This document shows positions 40,775 through 50,688 of a stretch of 64,000 nucleotides of DNA, in pieces; within the stretch, counting starts at the first letter, position 1; each line of letters begins with the position of its first letter. The DNA comes from Mycolicibacterium tusciae JS617 (GTDB lineage: Bacteria; Actinomycetota; Actinomycetes; Mycobacteriales; Mycobacteriaceae), in NCBI RefSeq assembly GCF_000243415.2, contig NZ_KI912270.1:6591837-6655836 (forward strand), in the 5' to 3' direction. The translations under genes were made by a program, and so were the position numbers. The notes below the pieces were generated by a model. The model was not told the DNA's origin. It saw nothing but the letters and a program-made list of their open reading frames with translations, and ran no database searches.

Positions 40775-42813
40775 TCTTCGGGGATTTCGCGTTCGATCTC
40801 GTCCAGCCAGATGCGCGCCGACATGTCCGACGGCGCCCGCCAGTCACCGCGCGGCGACAACGATCCGCCGTGCGACACCTTCGGGCCATTGGGCATCGCC
40901 GATCGTTTGAATTGGGAGAACGAATAGTACCGCTGCGCGAAAACCAGCAACCAGTGGCGAATCTCCTTGAGCGAGTAGGTCGGGCGCTTGTCGTCCGGGA
41001 ACCCCGCCGGCCAGTCGCCGCGCTCGGGGTCACTCCAGGCATGCCACGCCATGAATGCGATCTTGGACGGTCTGAACCCGTACCTCAGCACGTTGAACAG
41101 CGAGAAGTCCTGGAGCACATACGGCCCCACCTTCGCCTCGCTGCTCTGGATCTCCTCGTCCTCCCCGGTGGGCACCAGTTCGGGCGTGATCTCGGTGTCG
41201 AGCACCGACTGCAACACCTCGTTGACGGTGTCATCGAATTGATGTGACGAGATGACCCAGCGGATCAGATGCTGGATCAACGTCTTAGGCACTCCGCCGT
41301 TGACGTTGTAATGCGACATCTGATCGCCGACGCCGTACGTGGACCAACCGAGTGCGAGTTCGGAGAGATCGCCGGTGCCGAGCACGATTCCGCCACGCTG
41401 GTTGGCCAGGCGGAACAGATAGTCGGTGCGAAGGCCCGCCTGCACGTTCTCGAAGGTGACGTCGTAGACCTTCTCGCCGCGGGCGAACGGGTGGTCCATC
41501 TCCTTGAGCATCAGTTCCGCCGTCGACCTGATGTCGATCTCTTCGAACGTGACCCCGAGTGCGTCCGCGAGCCGGATCGCGTTGTTCTTGGTGCGATCCC
41601 CGGTCGCGAAACCCGGGAGCGTAAACGCGAGAATGTCACTGCGCGGTCGTTCTTCTCGATCCATCGCACGGGCGGCGACGATCAGTGCGTGCGTCGAGTC
41701 GAGCCCACCCGAGAGCCCGAGCACCACCTTGGGGTAGTCCAGGGCGCGCAATCGTTGCTCCAGCCCGGCGACCTGAATGCTGTAGGCCTCATAGCAATCC
41801 TGTTGCAGTCGTGACGGATCCGCGGGTACGAAGGGGAACCGCTCCACCTCGCGGAGCAGTCCGATGTCACCGGCAGGCGGATCCAACGCGAATTCCACCC
41901 GCCGGAACGATTCGGGCGTGATGCCGTGATGGTTGCGGTTGTCGTCGAAGGTGCCCATCCGCAGCCGCTCGGAACGCAACAGTTCGAGGTCGACGTCGGC
42001 GGTCGAGCGTCGCTCTCCCTTCGGGAACCGCTCGGACTGCGCCAGGCATGTGCCGTTCTCCCACACCATGGTCTGGCCGTCCCAAGCCAGATCCGTGGTC
42101 GACTCGCCTTCTCCGGCCGCCGCGTAGACATAGGCGGCCAGGCAGCGTGCGGACGCCGAGCGCGCCAGCAGGCACCGGTCATCGGCGCGGCCGATCGTGA
42201 TGGGACTGCCGGACAGGTTGGCCAGCACCGTCGCCCCGGCGAGCGCGGCCTCCGCGCTGGGCGGCACCGGCACGAACATGTCCTCACAGATCTCGACGTG
42301 CAGCACGAAACCGGGCACATCACTCGCGGTGAACAACAGATCGGGACCGAATGGCACATCCGAATCCCCCATCCGGATGGCTCCGCGCACCAGATCTCCC
42401 GCCGCCACCTGACGTCGCTCATAGAACTCGCGGTAGGTCGGCAGGTACGACTTGGGCACGACACCGAGCACCCGGCCGCGGTGGATGACCACCGCGGTGT
42501 TGTAGATCCGATGCGCGTACCGCAGGGGTGCCCCGATCACAAGGACGGGCAGCAAGTCGGCCGACTCCGCAACCACCTCGAGGAGCGCGTCCTCCACCGC
42601 GTCGAGCAGCGTGTCCTGCAGCAGAATGTCCTCGATCGAATACCCCGAGAGCGTGAGCTCCGGGAACACTGCCAAACCGACGCTGTCGTCGTGACATGCG
42701 CGGGCCATCCGCAGCACCGATTCAGCGTTGGCCGCGGGGTCCGCGAGGGTGGTCTGGTGGGTACAGGCCGCCACCCGGAGGAAGCCCTGCCCGTACGCCG
42801 AGAAAAAATCCAT
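40771..42813 (-). CDS. nadE: glutamine-dependent NAD+ synthetase
   Basis: A 680-residue NadE with an N-terminal glutaminase domain (Glu in [10 protein letters not shown], Lys in [17 protein letters not shown], Cys in VEICEDMF) and a C-terminal synthetase domain (P-loop [11 protein letters not shown]). It amidates deamido-NAD using ammonia tunnelled from the glutaminase site. ATG 42813 has only 31 bases before the divergent isochorismatase gene. Position matches Rv2438c. NadD, the preceding step, is also in this window. Confidence 0.96.
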   Translation of the reverse strand: MDFFSAYGQGFLRVAACTHQTTLADPAANAESVLRMARACHDDSVGLAVFPELTLSGYSIEDILLQDTLLDAVEDALLEVVAESADLLPVLVIGAPLRYAHRIYNTAVVIHRGRVLGVVPKSYLPTYREFYERRQVAAGDLVRGAIRMGDSDVPFGPDLLFTASDVPGFVLHVEICEDMFVPVPPSAEAALAGATVLANLSGSPITIGRADDRCLLARSASARCLAAYVYAAAGEGESTTDLAWDGQTMVWENGTCLAQSERFPKGERRSTADVDLELLRSERLRMGTFDDNRNHHGITPESFRRVEFALDPPAGDIGLLREVERFPFVPADPSRLQQDCYEAYSIQVAGLEQRLRALDYPKVVLGLSGGLDSTHALIVAARAMDREERPRSDILAFTLPGFATGDRTKNNAIRLADALGVTFEEIDIRSTAELMLKEMDHPFARGEKVYDVTFENVQAGLRTDYLFRLANQRGGIVLGTGDLSELALGWSTYGVGDQMSHYNVNGGVPKTLIQHLIRWVISSHQFDDTVNEVLQSVLDTEITPELVPTGEDEEIQSSEAKVGPYVLQDFSLFNVLRYGFRPSKIAFMAWHAWSDPERGDWPAGFPDDKRPTYSLKEIRHWLLVFAQRYYSFSQFKRSAMPNGPKVSHGGSLSPRGDWRAPSDMSARIWLDEIEREIPED

Positions 42814-42844
42814 GCCTCATTGTTGCCCGAAAACAGAACGGGGT

Positions 42845-43396
42845 ATGCAACTCCCCGTGAGTGAGACTGCGCTGCTGGTCATCGACATGATGAATACCTA
42901 CGAACACGAGGATGCCGAACCACTGGCCGCCAACGTCGCCAAGATCGTCGATCCGTTGGCGGGCCTGATCTCACGGGCCCGCGACCGAGACGACGTCGAC
43001 GTGATCTACGTCAACGACAACTACGGTGACTTCAGCGCGGACTTCGAAGACATCGTCAACGCCGCAGTCAACGGTGAGCGTCCAGATCTGGTTTCCCCGA
43101 TTGCACCCGGCAAGGACACCCTGCGGGTCCTGAAGGTGCGTCACAGCGCCTTCTACGCCAGCTCGCTGGACTACCTGCTCGGCCGACTCAAGGCCCAAAC
43201 CCTGATCATCACCGGGCAGGTCACCGAACAGTGCATCCTCTATAGCGCACTCGACGCCTACGTACGCCACTTCTCCTTCGTCGTCCCACCCGATTGCGTG
43301 GCCCACATCGATCCCGAGCTCGGCGATGTGGCCCTGACCATGATGAACAAGAACATGCACGCCGAGCTCACATTCGCTGAGAAGTGCCTGGGCTGA
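42845..43396 (+). CDS. isochorismatase-family cysteine hydrolase
   Basis: A 183-residue hydrolase: Asp in LLVIDMMN, Lys in VLKVRHSAFYAS and Cys in TEQCILYSAL form the triad of nicotinamidase-type isochorismatase-fold enzymes. It may hydrolyse an amide; the divergent NAD synthetase next to it could suggest a nicotinamidase-related role, but this is guilt by association only. ATG 42845 or GTG 42857 are both possible; 42845 is listed. Confidence 0.82.
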   Translation: MQLPVSETALLVIDMMNTYEHEDAEPLAANVAKIVDPLAGLISRARDRDDVDVIYVNDNYGDFSADFEDIVNAAVNGERPDLVSPIAPGKDTLRVLKVRHSAFYASSLDYLLGRLKAQTLIITGQVTEQCILYSALDAYVRHFSFVVPPDCVAHIDPELGDVALTMMNKNMHAELTFAEKCLG

Positions 43397-43431
43397 GGTT
43401 TGAGCGTCGCGCCCGAGGGTAAGCGGCGCGG

Positions 43432-45780
43432 GTGGTGGCGACCGAACGCATCGACGACCCCTGGGGCGATCGAACACCCTATGGTGCGGGCCAAGAATGG
43501 CCGAGCCGCGTGGACACACACCTCGCCGGCGGACTGGATCCCGACGAGGTCGATCGTTGGGTCCAGTCGGCGGCTGTCCTCCACTCCAATGGCGACGCCT
43601 TCGACATCGCCGTCAAGGACGGCCGAATGGTCGGCGTCCGTGGCCGCGGGGGTGACCGCGTCAACCGTGGCAGGGTCGACCCCAAGGACTTGTTCGGCTG
43701 GCAGGCCAACGCCTCACCCGACCGGCTCACCACACCTCTGATCCGCACCAACGGTGAACTGGTGCAGACCGATTGGGACACCGCCATGGCCGTGGTCGTG
43801 CGCAAGAGCAAGCAGCTGCTCGACGACATCGGCCCGTCGGCGCTCGGGTTCTACACCTCAGGCCAATTGTTCTTGGAGGAGTACTACACGCTGGGAGTCA
43901 TCGCCCACGGCGCGATCGGCACCAATCACGTCGACGGCAACACACGCCTGTGCACCGCGACCGCCGCGGAGGCGTTGAAGGAATCGTTCGGATGCGACGG
44001 TCAACCCGGGAGCTACACCGACGTCGACCATGCCGACGTCATCGCGCTGTACGGGCACAACGTCGCCGAAACCCAGACCGTGTTGTGGATGCGCATGCTC
44101 GACCGCCTGCACGGCGCGGATCCGCCCGCCATCGTCTGCGTCGACCCGCGACCCACACCGGTGGCACAGCATGCCACGGTGCACCTGGCGCCGTTGCCGG
44201 GCACCAACGTCGCGCTGATGAATGCGCTGCTGCACGAGATCATCGAAAACGGCTGGTTCGACCGCGATTACGTCGACGCCCACGCTGTCGGCTTCGACGA
44301 GCTGTGCAAGCGGGTCGCTGAGTTTCCACCGGAGCGCGCCGAAAAGATCTGTGACGTACCCGCGGCAGACATCCGGGCTGCGGCGCGCTTGTTGGGCACC
44401 GCACAGCGGCTGCTGTCGACCGTGCTGCAGGGCTTCTATCAATCCCACCAGGCAACGGCCGCCTCAGTGCAGGTCAACAACGTCCACATCGTCCGGGGGA
44501 TGCTCGGTAGGCCCGGTTGTGGCGTGCTGCAGATGAACGGTCAACCCACGGCCGAGAACACCCGCGAATGCGGTGCCGACGGCGACCTGGCGGGATTCCG
44601 GAACTGGTCCAACGACGCCCACATCGGTGAGCTCGCCGACCTGTGGAACGTCGACGTCAGCCAGATTCCGCACTACGCACCGCCGACGCATGCGATGCAG
44701 ATGTTCCGCTATGCCGAGCAGGGCACTCTGCGGCTGCTCTGGGTGAGCGCGACCAACCCGGCGGTGTCTCTTCCCGAGTTGCACCGTATCCGCTCGATCC
44801 TCGCCCAGGAGCGACTGTTCTTGGTGGTGCAGGACATCTTTCTCACCGAGACCGCCGAATTGGCCGATGTGGTGCTACCCGCCGCGGCATGGGGTGAGAA
44901 GACGGGCACGTTCACCAACGTGGACCGCACCGTGCATCTGTCCGAGAGGGCGGTCGACCCGCCGGGCCAGGCCCGCCCAGATCTCGACATCTTCCTGGAC
45001 TACGCCCGCCGCATGGACTTCCGGGACCGCGACGGACAGCCGCTGCCCCCGTGGACGGATGCGGAATCCGCGTTCGCGGCCTGGCAGAGGTGCAGCGCCG
45101 GCCGTCCCTGTGACTACACGGGTCTCAGCTACGGGAAGCTTCGCGGTGAGAGCGGCATCCAATGGCCATGCAACGCAGACAATCCCGATGGGACCGAGCG
45201 TCTCTACGCCGATGGCCAATTCTGGGCAGCACCCGACTACTGCGAGGCCTACGGCAAGGACCTGATCACCGGTGCGCCGCTCGAGCCGACCGAGTACCGC
45301 GCCATGAATCCAGACGGCAAGGCCATCATCAAAGCAGCCGAATATGTTGTTGCGCACGAAGTCCCGAGTGAAGAATATCCGTTCGCGTTGATCACCGGCC
45401 GCACCGTCTACCACTTTCACACCCGAACGAAGACCGGTCGTGCGCCCGAACTCAATGCGGCCGCGCCGGACGTATGGGTCGAATTGTCCAAGTCTGACGC
45501 GACGCGGCTGGGCGTCACCAACGGTGACATCGTCGCGGTGACCACGCCGCGTGGGTCGGTGACCGCCAAGGCGCGCGTCACCGCCATCCGCGCCGGGGTG
45601 TTGTTCTTGCCGTTTCACTACGGCTACTGGGATGTCGACGACGCCAAGCGCGACCACGAACGCGCGGCCAACGAGTTGACGCTGACCGACTGGGACCCGG
45701 TGTCCAAACAGCCGATATTCAAGACCGCGGCGGCGCGGGTGTCGATCGCGCGCGGCGCCGAAGCACGGATTCGAAGGTAG
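43432..45780 (+). CDS. molybdopterin oxidoreductase lacking the N-terminal [4Fe-4S] site
   Basis: A 782-residue Mo/W-bis-MGD enzyme of the nitrate-reductase/formate-dehydrogenase family. DKG-type first domain (HSNGDAFDIAVKDGRMVGVRG), the Mo-ligand region NTRLCTATAAEAL with Cys174, YGHN, TNPAVSLPE, and C-terminal LITGRTVYHFHTRTKTGR are visible. The first cysteine of the protein is Cys174, so the usual C-x2-C-x3-C N-terminal Fe-S cluster is absent. Cys174 is a likely Mo ligand as in nitrate reductases. Start GTG 43432 (GTG 43435 alternative). A helical partner gene follows five bases on. Reaction and electron partner unknown. Confidence 0.87.
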   Translation: MVATERIDDPWGDRTPYGAGQEWPSRVDTHLAGGLDPDEVDRWVQSAAVLHSNGDAFDIAVKDGRMVGVRGRGGDRVNRGRVDPKDLFGWQANASPDRLTTPLIRTNGELVQTDWDTAMAVVVRKSKQLLDDIGPSALGFYTSGQLFLEEYYTLGVIAHGAIGTNHVDGNTRLCTATAAEALKESFGCDGQPGSYTDVDHADVIALYGHNVAETQTVLWMRMLDRLHGADPPAIVCVDPRPTPVAQHATVHLAPLPGTNVALMNALLHEIIENGWFDRDYVDAHAVGFDELCKRVAEFPPERAEKICDVPAADIRAAARLLGTAQRLLSTVLQGFYQSHQATAASVQVNNVHIVRGMLGRPGCGVLQMNGQPTAENTRECGADGDLAGFRNWSNDAHIGELADLWNVDVSQIPHYAPPTHAMQMFRYAEQGTLRLLWVSATNPAVSLPELHRIRSILAQERLFLVVQDIFLTETAELADVVLPAAAWGEKTGTFTNVDRTVHLSERAVDPPGQARPDLDIFLDYARRMDFRDRDGQPLPPWTDAESAFAAWQRCSAGRPCDYTGLSYGKLRGESGIQWPCNADNPDGTERLYADGQFWAAPDYCEAYGKDLITGAPLEPTEYRAMNPDGKAIIKAAEYVVAHEVPSEEYPFALITGRTVYHFHTRTKTGRAPELNAAAPDVWVELSKSDATRLGVTNGDIVAVTTPRGSVTAKARVTAIRAGVLFLPFHYGYWDVDDAKRDHERAANELTLTDWDPVSKQPIFKTAAARVSIARGAEARIRR

Positions 45781-45785
45781 GTGCC

Positions 45786-46265
45786 ATGAAACTCAGGCTG
45801 GCTTTGCAGGAGCTGCACCGGTCGGAACTGCGATTGGCTCGGGCACTGGACGCGATCGCCGCGCGTAACCACAACGACCATGGCATCCATCATGTCGCGC
45901 TGGATCTGACCCAATGGTCTCGCGAACACGTCGCGCTGATCGCCGGAACCGGGGAGCGGTACGGCGTTCGGTTGCGGGCGCATCCGCGCACCGCCGCAAT
46001 CACCCGCCAGGGTCAACAGTGGATCAGCGACCGCCTGGGCCGGCGGCCGGAACCGTCCCTGCTCCTTCTGGCCGACCTGAGACGGCTACACCGACTGGCT
46101 GCAGGGGTCTCCCTCGACTGGGAGCTGCTGGCGCAGGGGGCCCAGGCCACCAAGGATGATCGCCTGCTCGAGCTGACCAAGCGCTGCCACCCGCAGGCGT
46201 TGCGGCAGATGCGGTGGGCCAACGCGATGCTCAAAGAGCTATCACCGCAGGCATTGGCGACCTGA
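45786..46265 (+). CDS. helical partner protein of the molybdoenzyme
   Basis: A 159-residue, mainly alpha-helical protein of no named family. Histidines and carboxylates (HNDHGIHHVALDL, HRSELRLARALD) recall ferritin-like or DUF892-type four-helix bundles. It lacks a signal peptide and cysteine motifs that would suggest an electron carrier. Five-base spacing suggests coupling with the oxidoreductase; a maturation chaperone or small subunit role is possible. Function unknown. Confidence 0.68.
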   Translation: MKLRLALQELHRSELRLARALDAIAARNHNDHGIHHVALDLTQWSREHVALIAGTGERYGVRLRAHPRTAAITRQGQQWISDRLGRRPEPSLLLLADLRRLHRLAAGVSLDWELLAQGAQATKDDRLLELTKRCHPQALRQMRWANAMLKELSPQALAT

Positions 46266-46335
46266 CGCTCCTCCTACCAGCATCGTTGACGAGCGGCGAT
46301 CGGGTCAGCTCGCCAGCTGAACTACCCTGGACGGG

Positions 46336-47172
46336 GTGGACGCACCTGAGCTCGTAGCCCTGCTGAGGGGCCGGCGGGTTGCCGTGCTGACGGGCGCGGG
46401 GATGTCCACGGATTCCGGGATTCCCGACTACCGCGGACCCGATTCGCCGCCGAGCAACCCGATGACCATTCGGCAATTCACCTCCGACCCGAAGTTTCGG
46501 CAGCGGTACTGGGCCCGCAATCACGTCGGTTGGCGGCATATGCACGAGACGCTGCCCAATGCCGGGCATCGTGCGCTGGCGGCGCTGGAACACGCAGGCG
46601 TCGTATCCGGACTGATCACCCAGAACGTCGACCTCCTGCACACCAAGGCGGGCAGCAGCGCCGTCGTCAACCTGCACGGCACGTACGCAGGAGTGATCTG
46701 CCTGGACTGCGGGTTCACGATGCCGCGCGGCGCGCTTGCCGACCTTCTGGAATCCGCCAACCCGGGCTTTCTCGAGCGCGCGGAAGCGGTCGGCGGCATC
46801 GCCGTGGCCCCGGATGCCGATGCGGTCATCGACGACACCGCGACGTTCACGATCATCGACTGTCCGAGTTGTGGCGGCATGCTCAAGCCAGACATCGTCT
46901 ACTTCGGCGAGAATGTGCCCAAAGAGCGTGTTCAGCAAGCATATTCACTCGTTGACGATGCGGATGCCCTGCTGGTGGCCGGCTCGTCGCTGACGGTGTA
47001 TTCGGGTTTCCGATTCGTCCGGCACGCGGCCGCGCTGGGCATGCCGGTCGCGATCATCAACCGCGGACCCACCCGCGGCGACGAATTCGCGGCGGTCAAG
47101 ATCGACACCGGATGCTCGGAGATGCTCGCGCTGCTGGCCGATGAACTCCCGGCGGTCGCAAGTTCGGCTTGA
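46336..47172 (+). CDS. sirtuin (class II-like) NAD-dependent protein deacylase
   Basis: A 278-residue Sir2 protein: GAGMSTDSGIPDYRG (about 20-34), TQNVDLLH, catalytic His114 in NLHGTYAG, zinc pairs Cys122/Cys125 and Cys176/Cys179 with a long insertion of about 50 residues between them, and GSSLTVYSGFRFV. This is a SIRT4-like class II architecture. GTG 46336 is seven bases after TACCCT (46323-46328), probably leaderless. It removes acyl groups from lysines using NAD; NAD synthesis genes are nearby only by chance. Confidence 0.9.
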   Translation: MDAPELVALLRGRRVAVLTGAGMSTDSGIPDYRGPDSPPSNPMTIRQFTSDPKFRQRYWARNHVGWRHMHETLPNAGHRALAALEHAGVVSGLITQNVDLLHTKAGSSAVVNLHGTYAGVICLDCGFTMPRGALADLLESANPGFLERAEAVGGIAVAPDADAVIDDTATFTIIDCPSCGGMLKPDIVYFGENVPKERVQQAYSLVDDADALLVAGSSLTVYSGFRFVRHAAALGMPVAIINRGPTRGDEFAAVKIDTGCSEMLALLADELPAVASSA

Positions 47173-47180
47173 ATGAATCG

Positions 47181-47840
47181 GTGACCACAGCCGAAGACGA
47201 CGACGCCTCCTGGCTGCAGTCCGTCCTAGACAGCCATCGACCCGAGCCAGGACCCGCATCCGGCCGATGGGCTCTCGGTGTCGGTGACATGATCGCGAAT
47301 CACTCGCTGACGCCACGCCCGCTGCGCGGATTGATCCGGAAGCTCAACTACTTCGGCGGCGTCGCGGTCAGTGAGGATGCGGTCGAATTCGACGGCGACG
47401 ATGTCAAGTGGACCGATATCGAAGAGGTCCGCACCCGCAGCCTGATCGAGTACATGTTCACCGGCGGCGTGGATAGTCAGATCGACAAGCTGCCGGTGCC
47501 GTGGTTCCCGTTCCGCAGAAAGGTGATCGGGGCGATCTCCCGGGCGGCGCTGACGCTGCTGCTCGCCGCCGCGAAACAGCAGCTCGAGGGCGCCACGGAC
47601 ATCCGTATACCCGCCGAGGTGCACTACCGCGGCATGTTGCGCTCCCGCGAGCTGACGCCGGGCATGCTCGCGGCGGTGATCTTGGCCGACCCGGCTGTGC
47701 GCGCCTGCTTCGAGGCGACCGCGCAGGCCCACGGTGTCACCGTGACTCCCGCCGAGGACGACGTCATGGAGGACGCCGGCGAGCGTGCCGACCAGATCAA
47801 GTCGATGCTGGCCAAGCTCCAAGCCCGCCTCCACCAGTGA
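47181..47840 (+). CDS. uncharacterised protein following the sirtuin
   Basis: A 219-residue protein with no confident family. Visible segments: RWALGVGDMIANHSLTPRPLRGLIRKLNYFGG, FDGDDVKWTDIEEVRTRSL, and a hydrophobic ISRAALTLLLAAAKQQLEG. GTG 47181 is taken as the start; TTG 47169 overlapping the sirtuin stop is an alternative. Its stop codon forms part of the downstream stem-loop. Possibly a sirtuin partner or unrelated. Convergent with proB before the insertion sequence arrived. Confidence 0.72.
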   Translation: MTTAEDDDASWLQSVLDSHRPEPGPASGRWALGVGDMIANHSLTPRPLRGLIRKLNYFGGVAVSEDAVEFDGDDVKWTDIEEVRTRSLIEYMFTGGVDSQIDKLPVPWFPFRRKVIGAISRAALTLLLAAAKQQLEGATDIRIPAEVHYRGMLRSRELTPGMLAAVILADPAVRACFEATAQAHGVTVTPAEDDVMEDAGERADQIKSMLAKLQARLHQ

Positions 47841-47887
47841 TTTCGGTGGGTGCGCGGTCGCTGAGCGAACGTATGCGCACCGAAATC
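47839..47887. terminator. dispersed GATTTCGG stem-loop (copy 2)
   Basis: GATTTCGGTGGGTGCGC at 47839-47855 and GCGCACCGAAATC at 47875-47887 form an imperfect stem that begins within the TGA stop of the upstream gene. Very similar to 39124-39174, but with a bulge. Before the IS insertion it separated this gene from the convergent proB, where it could have ended both. Confidence 0.7.
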
Positions 47888-47892
47888 GCAAG

Positions 47893-47896
47893 CTAA
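47893..47896. repeat. left target-site duplication CTAA
   Basis: CTAA directly before the left IS end; the same CTAA follows the right end at 49591-49594. IS1380-family elements normally create a 4-bp duplication, so this supports exact transposition. Confidence 0.88.
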
Positions 47897-49590
47897 CCCG
47901 GATTTTTCGTGGAAACTTGGGTGTCGCGGGGTGTAGATAAGCGAAAGTGCCTGTCCTGCAAGGAATAATTGGACTTGTCAAGGGTTCAATCGTTCCAGCT
48001 GGAAGGCACCTCGCAAGTGAAGAATATCGCGGTCGCACCATGGGTGAAAGTCTCGGCCGACGGTCATGGTGTCGTGTCGCATGCCGGGATGGGCATGCTG
48101 CGCGAACTGGCGGACCGCACGGGCCTATCAGGGCAGGTCACCGCCGCGTTGGCCGACACCTACCGCGGCCCGTGGGTGTATGCCCCCGGGGAGGTGTTCG
48201 CCGATCTGGCGGCCGCAGTGGCCGACGGGGCGGACTGCATCGACGGGGTCGGGCAACTGTGCGGCGATCGTGAGCATGTGTTCGGCGCGAAGGCGTCGAC
48301 GACCACGATGTGGCGGCTGGTCGATGAGCGGATCGACGCCGCACACCTGCCGGCGGTGCGGGCGGCACGTGCTGGGGCGCGGGCGGCAGCGTGGAGCGCC
48401 GGAGCCGCCCCCGCACCGGGTGTCTGGTTGCACATCGACATCGATGCCACGCTGGTCATCGATCACTCCGACAACAAGGCCGGCGCTACCCCGACCTGGA
48501 AGAAGACGTTCGGTCTTCATCCGCTGCTGGCGTTTTTGGATCGCCCGGAGATCGCCGGCGGGGAGGCCCTGGCCGGGATGCTGCGCACCGGCAACGCCGG
48601 CTCCAACACCGCCAGTGACCACATCATCGTCCTGGAACAGGCACTGGCCGCTCTGCCCGCGGCGTGGCGGCCCGACCCCGACCATCCCGGCGACCCCGAC
48701 AAGGCCCCGGTGCTGGTGCGCTGCGACACCGCCGGAGCCACCCACAGATTCGCCGACGCCTGCCGCACCGCCGGGGTGGGGTTCTCCTTCGGCTACCCCG
48801 TCGATGCCCGCGTACAGGACGCCGTGGACACCCTCAACCTCGGCCAGTGCTGGTATCCGGCGATCGACACCCACGGCGGCATCCGCGACGGCGCCTGGGT
48901 CGCTGAGGCCACCGACCTGGTCAACCTGGCCTCCTGGCCCGCAGGAACCCGGCTGATCCTGCGCAAAGAACGCCCCCACCCCGGTGCGCAGCTGCGGTTC
49001 ACCGACGCCGACGGGATGCGGGTCACCGCGTTCATCACCGACACCGGACCCGGTGTCGTGCCCGGCCAAGTCGCGGGCCTGGAACTACGCCACCGTCAGC
49101 ACGCCCGCGTCGAAGACCGCATCCGCGAACTCAAAGCCACCGGACTGCGCAACCTGCCCTGTCACTCCTTCTGGGCCAACGCCGCCTGGCTCGAAATCGT
49201 CCTGACCGCCGCCGATCTGGTCACCTGGACCCGGCTCCTCGGATTCACCGGCCAGCCCACCCTGGCCCGCGCCGAGATCACCACCTTCCGCTACCGGGTC
49301 CTGCACGTCGCCGCCCGCATCACCCGCGGTGCCCGCCAAGTCCGGCTGCGTATCGACGCCACCTGGCGATGGGCATCAGCGATCGCAACCGCCTGGCAAC
49401 ACATCCGCACCGCCTTCGGATAGCACCCTCCCCACCTGACCGACCAACGATGAAAGACCCACGGCACTGGGAAAGCCCGCCCCACCCGGCGACACGGGAC
49501 AACACCGCCACGCCATCACACGAAAACCACTACTCGGAAACATAATTCAGCGGCAGAACGACCCCGGATCAGTTCGATGCAAAATCGAGG
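47897..49590 (+). mobile_element. IS1380-family insertion sequence
   Basis: A 1694-bp element with short imperfect inverted ends: left CCCGGATTTTTCGTGGAAAC, right (read inwards) CCTCGATTTTGCATCGAAC, both starting CC and sharing GATTTT. It is bounded by CTAA duplications (47893-47896 and 49591-49594) and contains one transposase gene. The insertion point is the stop codon of proB, so the duplication restores TAG of that gene. The IS seems intact. Confidence 0.9.
47969..49423 (+). CDS. IS1380-family DDE transposase
   Basis: A 484-residue transposase of the IS1380/DDE_Tnp_1 type, which moves the element by DDE catalysis. Acidic residues at HIDIDATLV, VRCDTAGATHRF and ARVEDRIRELKATGL provide the D-D-E set, and NIAVAPWVKVSADGHGVVSHAG and WLEIVLTAADLVTWTRLL are family segments. 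TTG 47969 has AAGGA just upstream; GTG 48017 is another possible start. No frame disruption is seen, so it may be active. Confidence 0.9.
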   Translation: MDLSRVQSFQLEGTSQVKNIAVAPWVKVSADGHGVVSHAGMGMLRELADRTGLSGQVTAALADTYRGPWVYAPGEVFADLAAAVADGADCIDGVGQLCGDREHVFGAKASTTTMWRLVDERIDAAHLPAVRAARAGARAAAWSAGAAPAPGVWLHIDIDATLVIDHSDNKAGATPTWKKTFGLHPLLAFLDRPEIAGGEALAGMLRTGNAGSNTASDHIIVLEQALAALPAAWRPDPDHPGDPDKAPVLVRCDTAGATHRFADACRTAGVGFSFGYPVDARVQDAVDTLNLGQCWYPAIDTHGGIRDGAWVAEATDLVNLASWPAGTRLILRKERPHPGAQLRFTDADGMRVTAFITDTGPGVVPGQVAGLELRHRQHARVEDRIRELKATGLRNLPCHSFWANAAWLEIVLTAADLVTWTRLLGFTGQPTLARAEITTFRYRVLHVAARITRGARQVRLRIDATWRWASAIATAWQHIRTAFG

Positions 49591-50688
49591 CTAAACGGCG
49601 ACCAGATCGTCGGCGTGTACTGCGGGACGACGCATCTCGGCCGGCAGGTCCGACGTCGACCGGCCCAGCATGGTGGCCAGCTCTGCGTGGTCGTAAGCCA
49701 CCACGCCGCGCGCCACCATCGTCGCGTCCTGTGATCGCAACTCGACGACATCACCGCCGTAGAAGCGGCCAGACACTGCGGTGATTCCGGCGGGCAGAAG
49801 CGACCTGCGCTGCCCGACGACGGCCCGCACCGCGCCATCGTCGAGCGTGATCGCCCCGGATGCCTCAGCGGCGTAACGGACCCAGAACCTCCGCGCCGAC
49901 ATGCGTTCGGGCCGCGGCGCGAACACCGTGCCCACCGAGGCATCCACGAGCGCGGTGGCGGCGTCGGCCGCCGCAGCCAGCAGCACCGGCACGCCGGCAT
50001 CGGCGGCCAACAGCGCCGATGACAATTTCGACGCCATGCCGCCGGTGCCCAGGTGACTGCCCCGCCCTGCGACGACCCCGTCGAGGTCGGCCGGCCCAGA
50101 TACCTCGGAAATCAAGCGCGCGTTACCCTTTCGGGGGTCGGAGTCGTAGAGACCGTCGACATCCGACAGCAGCACCAGCGCGTCGGCCCCGACCAGATGG
50201 GCGACCAAAGCAGAAAGCCGGTCGTTGTCGCCGAAGCGGATCTCATTGGTCGCGACGGTGTCGTTCTCGTTGACGATCGCGACCGCATGGAGCACTCTCA
50301 GCCGGTCCAGTGTGCGTTGGGCGTTGGTGTGCTGCGCCCTCATCGAGATGTCATGCGCGGTCAGCAGCACCTGGCCGACGGTGCGTTCGTAGCGGGCGAA
50401 CGCAGAATTCCACGCGTTGACCAGCGCCACCTGCCCGACGCTGGCCGCAGCCTGTTTGGTGGCCAGATCGGCCGGGCGCTTGGACAGCTTGAGCGGTTCG
50501 ATGCCCGCGGCGATCGCGCCCGATGACACGATCACCACGTCCGAACCCGCCTTCATGCGGGCCTCGATCGCGTCGGCGAGCGTCGCCAGCCTGCCGACGT
50601 CGAACACGCCGGAAGGTGTGGTCAGCGCGGTGGTGCCCACCTTGACGACGATGCTGCGCGCGGTCCGGATGGCTTCCCGATGGGTCAT
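49591..50688 (-). CDS. proB: glutamate 5-kinase
   Basis: A 365-residue ProB: N-terminal kinase domain ([66 protein letters not shown]) and a C-terminal PUA domain. It makes gamma-glutamyl phosphate for proline synthesis. ATG 50688 overlaps the obg stop by ATGA. The last codon region meets the IS: the TAG stop is rebuilt by the CTAA duplication, so the protein should be full length, but the former downstream terminator is now 1.7 kb away. Confidence 0.95.
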   Translation of the reverse strand: MTHREAIRTARSIVVKVGTTALTTPSGVFDVGRLATLADAIEARMKAGSDVVIVSSGAIAAGIEPLKLSKRPADLATKQAAASVGQVALVNAWNSAFARYERTVGQVLLTAHDISMRAQHTNAQRTLDRLRVLHAVAIVNENDTVATNEIRFGDNDRLSALVAHLVGADALVLLSDVDGLYDSDPRKGNARLISEVSGPADLDGVVAGRGSHLGTGGMASKLSSALLAADAGVPVLLAAAADAATALVDASVGTVFAPRPERMSARRFWVRYAAEASGAITLDDGAVRAVVGQRRSLLPAGITAVSGRFYGGDVVELRSQDATMVARGVVAYDHAELATMLGRSTSDLPAEMRRPAVHADDLVAV

